A stretch of DNA of 5,016 bases. Origin: Prevotella sp. (lineage in GTDB: Bacteria; Bacteroidota; Bacteroidia; Bacteroidales; Bacteroidaceae). Of the stretch, positions 1-5,016 are shown one piece after another; the first letter of the stretch is position 1; every line of letters starts with the position of its first letter. The stretch is from contig JAJPYV010000231.1 in assembly GCA_021204735.1 (NCBI GenBank), positions 1-5,016 on the forward strand, read 5' to 3'. A model generated the notes under the pieces. It was not told the origin of the DNA and did not search any database. It worked only from the letters and a program-made list of their open reading frames with translations. The position numbers were made by a program, and so were the translations under genes.

Positions 1-1142
1 AGGCGTGTTTTATTATCCGTAAACTTATAAAAAAGGGGGCACAGGTGCAGGTGGTTATCACTCCTGCCGGTAAGGAGTTTATCACCCCAATCACCCTTTC
101 GGCTCTCACCAACAAACCTGTAATCAGTGATTTCTTTTCTCAACGTGACGGCACTTGGCATTCTCATGTTGACATCGGTCTCTGGGCTGATGCTATGCTC
201 ATCGCTCCTTGCACGGCGAGCTCATTAGGTAAAATGGCTAATGGCATCGCCGATAATATGCTTATCACTACTTATCTTTCAATGAAAGCTCCCGTGTTCA
301 TCGCTCCTGCAATGGACTTGGATATGTATGCTCACCCTTCCACTCAACAGAATTTGGATAAACTGCGCTCCTTCGGCAACATCATAATAGAACCACAGAG
401 TGGTTTCCTCGCAAGTGGCTTAGAGGGCAAAGGTCGCATGGAGGAGCCTGACAATATTGTTCAGATCCTTGATGATTTCTTTGAGAACAATAAGAATGAC
501 CTCACCGGGAAAAAGGTAATGATAACTGCCGGTCCTACATACGAGAAAATCGACCCTGTCAGGTTTATTGGTAATTATTCCAGCGGCAAAATGGGGTTTG
601 CCCTTGCGGAGGAATGTCGCAGACGTGGTGCTGAGGTTATCCTTATTAGCGGTCCTGTCAGTCTTAACTGTTCTCACAAAATACGCAGGATTGACGTGGA
701 AAGCAGTCTTGAGATGTACAACGCTTCTATTCAGGAGTACCCCAACTGTGACGTGGCTATCCTCTGTGCCGCCGTGTCTGATTTCCGCCCGCAGTCTTTC
801 GAAATGGAGAAAATCAAGCGCAGGGAGGACAAAATGGAGATCCTTCTCTGCCCTACCAACGACATCGCTGCCGAACTTGGTCGCAGAAAGCGTCCTGACC
901 AAATCCTAATCGGTTTCGCCCTCGAGACAAACGACGAGGAGAACAATGCCAAGGAAAAACTTGCCTCCAAGAATTTCGACTTTATTGTCCTTAACTCCAC
1001 CCGCATCCCTGGCACCACCTTCAAAAGTGACGACAATCAGGTCAGTATCATCTCAAAGGACACCATCAAACCGTACAGGAAAAAGAGCAAACGCGACGTC
1101 GCCCACGACATCATCGACGAACTCACAGAACTGCTCAAATAA
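1..1142 (+). CDS. coaBC: Bifunctional phosphopantothenoylcysteine decarboxylase / phosphopantothenate-cysteine ligase (5' truncated)
   Basis: This cytoplasmic enzyme makes two steps of coenzyme A synthesis. The CoaB half joins 4'-phosphopantothenate to cysteine, and the CoaC half (FMN flavoprotein) decarboxylates the product to 4'-phosphopantetheine. The frame is open from base 3, giving 379 visible residues. About 20 N-terminal residues with the real start lie upstream (E. coli CoaBC is about 406 aa), so the GTG at 45 is internal. The CoaC half (to about base 500) shows the HVDI segment with the presumed catalytic His (165-167), a PAMD version of the PAMN motif (306-317) and an ASGxxGxGRM substrate clamp (from 411). 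The CoaB half starts near LTGKK (501). It shows AGPTYEKIDPVR, NYSSGKMG, AAVSDFRP (around 765-790), a KIKR lysine motif (810-821), NDIA and GFALET. The gene ends in TAA, and a hairpin follows 18 bases later. Relative to the E. coli-type enzyme, the motif Asn is Asp and the clamp Cys is Ser. The identification is secure. Confidence 0.97.
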   Translation, partial: ACFIIRKLIKKGAQVQVVITPAGKEFITPITLSALTNKPVISDFFSQRDGTWHSHVDIGLWADAMLIAPCTASSLGKMANGIADNMLITTYLSMKAPVFIAPAMDLDMYAHPSTQQNLDKLRSFGNIIIEPQSGFLASGLEGKGRMEEPDNIVQILDDFFENNKNDLTGKKVMITAGPTYEKIDPVRFIGNYSSGKMGFALAEECRRRGAEVILISGPVSLNCSHKIRRIDVESSLEMYNASIQEYPNCDVAILCAAVSDFRPQSFEMEKIKRREDKMEILLCPTNDIAAELGRRKRPDQILIGFALETNDEENNAKEKLASKNFDFIVLNSTRIPGTTFKSDDNQVSIISKDTIKPYRKKSKRDVAHDIIDELTELLK

Positions 1143-1160
1143 TATACACACCTAAACCAC

Positions 1161-1203
1161 TGCGAACAATCAACATCAATATTATGTATGTTGATTGTTC
1201 GTA
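1161..1203 (+). terminator. Long perfect hairpin between coaBC and mcrB; probable coaBC terminator or mcrB leader structure
   Basis: The arms at 1163-1176 and 1188-1201 are perfectly complementary over 14 bp. A G-T wobble and one more T-A pair (1161-1162 with 1202-1203) extend the stem to 16 bp around an 11-base loop. The stem is AT-rich, and what follows is T-rich but interrupted (GTATTGTTTA), not a clean U-tract. It is therefore a weak-looking intrinsic terminator for coaBC. It ends only 18 bases before the mcrB ATG. No TAnnTTTG-type Bacteroidota -7 element could be found between it and the start. A promoter of mcrB must overlap it, lie within coaBC, or be of another type. A dyad binding site for a regulator is the alternative reading. 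Confidence 0.65.
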
Positions 1204-1221
1204 TTGTTTAACTAATAATTA

Positions 1222-3240
1222 ATGAAGAAAACAATCATGTTTGACAAAAACCTATTGCAAGAACAAATAATAGATTACAAAAACAACTTTCTTCCAAAAT
1301 GGTGGAAAGATGAGAAATACAAGTGGGAAGCTGTTAAAACTTTCCAAGAAAATTGGGATATTAATGCAAATGACTTCGTAGATATGCTCAAACGCTCATT
1401 TGCGAAAACAGGAAACCTTTTAGCCTCTGGTCACAGATTTCCTCGTGGAAGAAATATCGAATTTGCATCCAAAGATAAAGAAGAAGTGCGTAAGATGTTC
1501 GAAAATCTTTTTGATGAGAACAGGGATGTTATTGAACGCATTCTTGAATATAAGGAACAAGCCAAATCTTTCAATGCAACAATGAACGATGGAAAAAGTC
1601 ATTTCCAAGATGAGAATGCAATTACAACTTATCTTTGGCTACGCTATCCTGACAAATACTACATATTCAAATCTTCCGTTGTGAAAGCATTAAAAGACGT
1701 TATTAATTACGACTTCTTAATAAAAGATGGAGGATACGAAAATAATTTTAAATGTTTTTACCCTTTGTATGATGAAATATGTGATATTATCAGCAATGAT
1801 AATGAACTGACTGACTTTGTGAAAAAACAAATTACTGACAATTGCTATCACGATCCAAAGTATAAGACTCTTACTATGGATTTATGCTATTATATGGCTA
1901 TGAACGCTCCTAAAACTAAATACACACACTGGTGGTTTAATACCGATGCCCATTTTTTAACCAAATTCCCTATTGGTGAGAAAGAATCATTTTCATTGTA
2001 CACCGAAAAAGGCAATTACCGACATTATCATAATAATTTCATAAATGTTAATGTTGGCGATATACTTATTGGATATGAGGCTGGTAATGTAAATAAGATT
2101 GTATCCCTTTGTCAAATAACAGGTAAAGATGAAAATAATATCTTTTTCAAGAAAATAGAAGACCTTCAAACTCCAATTCATTATACGGAGTTTGTTCATA
2201 GCACTGAATTAAGCCAAATGCAAGGTTATCCTTATTTCAGTGGTAGTCTGTTACGTCTGACAAATGATGAGTTTGATTTTATTATAAAATTAATCTGTGA
2301 AAAAAATCCAGATATTGATATTAAAAAATTCAAGGAAAACAACAATTCAGATGAAAAAGTTGAACAGAACTCATCTAATACAAAGACATACAACAAAGAT
2401 AAATTCCTTTCGGAAGTTTTTATGTCTGTACAGCAATATGATAAGTTAGTCGCAGTATTGAAAAACAAGAAGAATATTATTTTGCAAGGTGCGCCTGGTG
2501 TTGGCAAAACCTTTGCTGCTAAACGTCTTGCTTACTCAATAATAGGTGAATGTGATAAAGACAGAATTGAATTCGTGCAATTTCACCAAAATTACTCATA
2601 CGAGGATTTTATGATGGGATATAAACCGTCTGATAATGGTTTTGAGCTGAAATATGGTATATTCTACAACTTCTGCAAAAAAGCAGAAAATGATAAACAA
2701 AAGGATTATTTCTTTATCATCGATGAAATCAATCGTGGAAATATGAGTAAAATTTTCGGTGAATTGTTGATGATGATTGAAAAAGATTACCGGGGTACAG
2801 AAACAACTTTGGCATATAACAGCAGTAAATTCACTGTACCTGAAAATCTCTATATCATTGGCATGATGAATACGGCTGATAGAAGTCTTGCAATGATTGA
2901 CTATGCTCTCCGACGCCGTTTCAGTTTCTTCGAAATTTCCCCTGCTTTTGATTCTGATGGTTTCAAAAAATATCAAAATTATCTCGATAACAATATTTTC
3001 AACCAATTGATTGAAAAGATTAAAGAACTCAATGAGACAATCAAAAAAGATGATTCCTTAGGTAAGGGCTTTTGTATTGGTCACAGTTATTTCTGCAATC
3101 TGAAGAAAGAGGAATGTACATTAGATAGAATGCAACAAGTTGTTGAATTTGATATCCTGCCTATGCTGGAGGAATATTGGTTTGACGATAACCAAAAAGT
3201 AGAAAATTGGAGTAATGCCCTGCACACAATTGTAAAATGA
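1222..3240 (+). CDS. mcrB: McrB-type AAA+ GTPase/ATPase with fused EVE domain (type IV restriction motor and modified-base reader)
   Basis: This is the motor and DNA-recognition subunit of a McrBC modification-dependent restriction system (672 aa; E. coli McrB is about 459 aa). Three parts are visible. Residues about 1-230 are an aromatic- and Lys-rich, mostly helical-looking domain that I cannot name, with WEAVKTFQENWDI near the start. Residues about 234-360 resemble an EVE/PUA-like domain (start THWWFN, then GDILIGYEAG, ending GSLLRLTNDEFDFI), a fold that reads modified cytosine. After an Asn/Ser/Lys-rich linker (about 362-392) comes the AAA+ domain. It has Walker A GAPGVGKT (423-430), Walker B FFIIDEINRG (497-506), the McrB signature MNTADRS (549-555) and RRRF (564-567). 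An in-frame TAA at 1216-1218 limits the start to ATG 1222 or ATG 1237. No Shine-Dalgarno is evident, as is usual for Bacteroidota. The gene overlaps mcrC by 4 bases. It is much more AT-rich than coaBC, which suggests acquisition. McrB family assignment is firm; the base it recognises is unknown. Confidence 0.95.
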   Translation: MKKTIMFDKNLLQEQIIDYKNNFLPKWWKDEKYKWEAVKTFQENWDINANDFVDMLKRSFAKTGNLLASGHRFPRGRNIEFASKDKEEVRKMFENLFDENRDVIERILEYKEQAKSFNATMNDGKSHFQDENAITTYLWLRYPDKYYIFKSSVVKALKDVINYDFLIKDGGYENNFKCFYPLYDEICDIISNDNELTDFVKKQITDNCYHDPKYKTLTMDLCYYMAMNAPKTKYTHWWFNTDAHFLTKFPIGEKESFSLYTEKGNYRHYHNNFINVNVGDILIGYEAGNVNKIVSLCQITGKDENNIFFKKIEDLQTPIHYTEFVHSTELSQMQGYPYFSGSLLRLTNDEFDFIIKLICEKNPDIDIKKFKENNNSDEKVEQNSSNTKTYNKDKFLSEVFMSVQQYDKLVAVLKNKKNIILQGAPGVGKTFAAKRLAYSIIGECDKDRIEFVQFHQNYSYEDFMMGYKPSDNGFELKYGIFYNFCKKAENDKQKDYFFIIDEINRGNMSKIFGELLMMIEKDYRGTETTLAYNSSKFTVPENLYIIGMMNTADRSLAMIDYALRRRFSFFEISPAFDSDGFKKYQNYLDNNIFNQLIEKIKELNETIKKDDSLGKGFCIGHSYFCNLKKEECTLDRMQQVVEFDILPMLEEYWFDDNQKVENWSNALHTIVK

Positions 3241-4295
3241 AACAAAACGAGCATATCTTGATAAAGAATATCTATTATATGCTGGCTTATGCGTTCCAAA
3301 CACTGAACCAGTCTAATTTTGAGAATGTCGCAACAGAGGAATTTGAGAACATTCATAATCTGTTTGCTGCAATTCTTGGCATAGGTATAGGTCAACAATT
3401 AAAGCAAGGTCTGTATCGGGAATATCTCAATCGTAGTGAGGATCTTCCCCTCGTGCGTGGCAAAATTGAAATGACTGGCACAATCCGAAACAAGATTGCT
3501 CACCGACAAGTGATTACTTGTGAATACGATGAACTTTCAGAGAACAACTTACTCAATCAAATCATTAAAACCACTGTTTTCTTACTATTGCACAGTGATG
3601 ACGTGGACAGTAAAAACAAAGGGCTTTTGAAAAAAGAGATGACGTTATTTGCAAATGTCGACAAAATAAATCCTATTTCTATCTCATGGAAAAGTATCCG
3701 TTTCCACCGAAACAACCAAACTTATCGGATGCTTATCAGTATTTGTCAACTCGTTATTGATGGGATGTTACTCACAACAGATGATGGCACTCACAAACTA
3801 ATGCATTTTATTGACGACCAATTAATGTGCCGCTTATATGAGAAATTCCTTCTTGCATATTACAATAAAGAGTTTCCACAATTAAAAGTTCACGATGCTC
3901 AAATACCTTGGGCTTTGGATGATGATACCAAAACTATGTTACCCATCATGCAAACTGACATTATGCTTTCTCTCAATGAAACCATTCTGATTATTGATGC
4001 CAAATATTATAGTCATATTATCCCAAAAAGTCAATATGAAAGTGGTAATCTTCACTCTCAAAACTTGTATCAAATCTTCACTTATGTGAAAAACAAAGAA
4101 GCGGAACTTAAAGATCTGCCTCATGAAGTTTCAGGAATGTTACTTTATGCTCAAACGGATGAGACAAATCTTCCAAATTATACCTATAGAATGAGCGGTA
4201 ACAAAATCGCAGTTAAGACTTTAAACTTATATTGCGACTTTTCCGAAATAAAATCCCAACTAAACAACATTATCTCCGACTTCTTCGGAATATAG
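3237..4295 (+). CDS. mcrC: McrC-type PD-(D/E)xK nuclease subunit of the McrBC restriction system
   Basis: McrC binds the McrB hexamer, stimulates its nucleotide hydrolysis and cuts the DNA. This protein is 352 aa, close to the 348 aa of E. coli McrC, and appears intact. The N-terminal part starts IKNIYYMLAYAFQ and holds LVRGKI and CEYDELSENNLLNQI, both characteristic of short McrC proteins. These regions are thought to form the McrB-contacting finger and DNA-binding parts. The C-terminal nuclease core shows LYEKFLLAYY (Glu202), TDI (Asp241), then DAK (Asp254, Lys256), which fit the D-x(n)-D/E-x-K catalytic site. NLYQIFTYV (276-284) follows, the conserved motif after the active site. The ATG at 3237 shares bases with the TGA of mcrB (ATGA), so the two are almost surely co-transcribed and translationally coupled. 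The TAG at 4293-4295 lies 17 bases before a terminator hairpin. No gene for a cognate methyltransferase is adjacent, as expected for type IV restriction. Confidence 0.95.
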   Translation: MKQNEHILIKNIYYMLAYAFQTLNQSNFENVATEEFENIHNLFAAILGIGIGQQLKQGLYREYLNRSEDLPLVRGKIEMTGTIRNKIAHRQVITCEYDELSENNLLNQIIKTTVFLLLHSDDVDSKNKGLLKKEMTLFANVDKINPISISWKSIRFHRNNQTYRMLISICQLVIDGMLLTTDDGTHKLMHFIDDQLMCRLYEKFLLAYYNKEFPQLKVHDAQIPWALDDDTKTMLPIMQTDIMLSLNETILIIDAKYYSHIIPKSQYESGNLHSQNLYQIFTYVKNKEAELKDLPHEVSGMLLYAQTDETNLPNYTYRMSGNKIAVKTLNLYCDFSEIKSQLNNIISDFFGI

Positions 4296-4300
4296 TATTC

Positions 4301-4360
4301 ATTTATAAAAATCATCCGACATTCTGCACTCTATCACGCAAAATGTCGGATGTATGTTTT
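4301..4360. terminator. Bidirectional rho-independent terminator between mcrC and the barrel gene
   Basis: The arms at 4313-4323 (CATCCGACATT) and 4342-4352 are perfectly complementary over 11 bp. After one mismatch, three more pairs (4325-4327 with 4338-4340) continue the stem, closing a loop at 4328-4337. On the + strand the stem is followed by TATGTTTTTC (T-run at 4357-4361). On the - strand it is followed directly by GATTTTTATAAAT. It therefore can end transcripts arriving from both convergent genes. The + strand T-run reaches the first base of the downstream gene's stop codon at 4361. Confidence 0.85.
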
Positions 4361-5016
4361 TCAGAAGCGGCCGCCTCCACCAGGGCCACCGCCATGCCCA
4401 CCTGGTCCTCCGCCAGGACCGCCGAAGCCTCCACCCATTGGTGGACGACCACCACCGCCTTCACGGTCTGGCGGCCCATCTGGACGGTCACCAGGTCCTC
4501 TGTGCATATCTCGGTTGGAATTTTTCCCTCCAAACATGTTCATACGGTAAATCACGTGAACCATACCATAACTGTTGATGCTGTTGTACCGTGTATCACT
4601 CCTCTGCATTGCATTTATAGTTCTGCTCAAATTGCTCTGGTTATGAAGAATATCATAGAACTGCACGGAAACAGTCAACGCCTTTCCTTTCAGGAACCCC
4701 TGGCTCACCTGCGCATTCCAAATCAACTCGTTGGTGTTCATCGAACTGTCACTGAACCCCCTACGACTGTTCTCATGAAGGTCTGTTGACAAACTCGTGC
4801 CCCATGGCAAATAGAAGTTGAACGATGCTCCGTATGCGAATGTCCACGTATCAAGGTTGCTCTCACTCTGCAGCATATTGCGTGAATGGGTGTAGTTCAA
4901 TGATCCATCAAGAGAAACCTCCAGCCAACTGTTGCGGAAAGTGCCTGTCAACTGCTCACTGATTGTCGTGGTTTTTGTGGTGTTCTTCTGCGAATTGGAT
5001 GTGTTGTCAAGGGCAA
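4361..5016 (-). CDS. C-terminal part of an outer-membrane beta-barrel / TonB-dependent-receptor-like protein with Gly-rich tail (5' end outside window)
   Basis: The frame is open from the window's right edge to the TGA at 4361-4363, giving 217 complete visible codons. The start lies beyond 5016, and the TTG at 4949-4951 is internal. The protein shows alternating polar and aromatic/hydrophobic segments typical of amphipathic beta strands: WLEVSLDGSLNYTH, TFAYGASFNFYLPWG, LIWNAQVSQGF and ALTVSVQFYDILHNQS. It closes with YGMVHVIYRMNMFGG, which looks like the last barrel strand of the large Bacteroidota outer-membrane barrel families (TonB-receptor-like, OMP_b-brl type). Family choice is from memory of such C-termini, not from a search. 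After that strand comes a 56-residue tail rich in Gly, Pro, Arg and Asp, ending in Phe. Substrate and role cannot be told from this fragment. Composition is GC-richer than mcrBC, so the gene probably belongs to the resident chromosome. Confidence 0.85.
   Translation of the reverse strand, partial: ALDNTSNSQKNTTKTTTISEQLTGTFRNSWLEVSLDGSLNYTHSRNMLQSESNLDTWTFAYGASFNFYLPWGTSLSTDLHENSRRGFSDSSMNTNELIWNAQVSQGFLKGKALTVSVQFYDILHNQSNLSRTINAMQRSDTRYNSINSYGMVHVIYRMNMFGGKNSNRDMHRGPGDRPDGPPDREGGGGRPPMGGGFGGPGGGPGGHGGGPGGGGRF
4364..4459 (-). repeat. Low-complexity GGx/GGGP-coding tract in the barrel gene
   Basis: These 96 bases encode the last 32 residues of the barrel protein, of which 21 are Gly, arranged as short runs of two to four Gly broken by Pro, Phe, His, Arg or Met. 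The DNA is strongly skewed: the + strand is C-rich with repeated CCACC/CCGCC units. The 60-base stretch 4381-4440 has 43 G or C by hand count. Degenerate repeats like this may change length by slippage. The skew also explains the spurious Pro-rich or Gly-rich open frames on the opposite strand. Confidence 0.75.

Noticed and set aside
420..1036. Open frames on both strands inside coaBC (for example 420-902 and 731-1036 on -, 568-909 on +).
   Set aside because: They lie wholly within coaBC, whose motifs cover the region in the right frame, and their translations show no recognisable domain.
1143..1221. A Bacteroidota-type promoter (TTTG and TAnnTTTG) for mcrB.
   Set aside because: Only partial matches such as TATGTTG at 1187-1193 were found, too weak to call.
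2596..3006. A 136-residue open frame on the - strand inside the mcrB AAA+ region.
   Set aside because: It is antisense to the Walker B and MNTADRS motifs of mcrB, and its Ile/Phe-rich translation is what AT-rich antisense reading gives.
4275..4289. A small inverted repeat (TCCGA, 5-base loop, TCGGA) at the end of mcrC.
   Set aside because: It is only 5 bp, lies in coding sequence and has no T-run after it. The stronger hairpin at 4313-4352 accounts for termination.
4364..4459. Repeated C-rich units that might suggest a CRISPR array or tandem repeat element.
   Set aside because: There are no constant repeats with unique spacers of similar length, and the units are degenerate Gly/Pro codons in an open frame.
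4232..4789. A 185-residue + strand open frame running from the end of mcrC into the barrel gene, and nearby + and - strand frames at 4312-4578.
   Set aside because: It crosses the terminator and is antisense to the barrel gene, and the Pro-, Thr- or Val-rich translations come from the skewed Gly-coding DNA. The - strand frame with clear beta-strand pattern explains the region better.

Overview
The window looks like chromosomal DNA of a Bacteroidota member, most likely Bacteroidales and possibly Prevotella-like. This is inferred from three things: the flavour of the CoaBC protein (a PAMD motif and an ASG clamp motif, which I recall from that phylum), the absence of clear Shine-Dalgarno sequences, and a large outer-membrane beta-barrel protein of the type that phylum encodes in many copies. 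No rRNA or other taxonomic marker is present, so the genus is a guess.

Layout. (1) The 5'-truncated coaBC gene (positions 1-1142, + strand) encodes the bifunctional coenzyme A biosynthesis enzyme. (2) A 79-base gap (1143-1221) is dominated by a nearly perfect 16-bp-stem hairpin (1161-1203). (3) A two-gene McrBC-type (type IV) restriction operon follows: mcrB (1222-3240) and mcrC (3237-4295), joined by a 4-base ATGA overlap. (4) A 65-base gap (4296-4360) between convergent genes holds a hairpin with T-runs on both sides, a likely bidirectional terminator. (5) On the - strand (4361 to the window end) is the 3' part of an outer-membrane beta-barrel / TonB-dependent-receptor-like gene. It carries an unusual Gly/Pro/Arg-rich C-terminal tail. 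No stretch over 300 bases lacks a gene.

How the genes work together. McrB is a three-part protein: an uncharacterised N-terminal domain, an EVE (PUA-like) domain expected to read modified cytosine, and an McrB-type AAA+ GTPase/ATPase motor. McrC is its PD-(D/E)xK nuclease partner. Together they should form a restriction system that cleaves DNA carrying modified bases, for example from phages. The module is visibly more AT-rich than coaBC. It lies where a housekeeping neighbour of coaBC (often recN in Bacteroidales, from memory) might be expected, so it is probably a horizontally acquired defence cargo.

I do not see an entirely unknown system. The least described parts are the McrB N-terminal domain and EVE reader, the hairpin in the mcrB leader, and the Gly-rich tail of the barrel protein.
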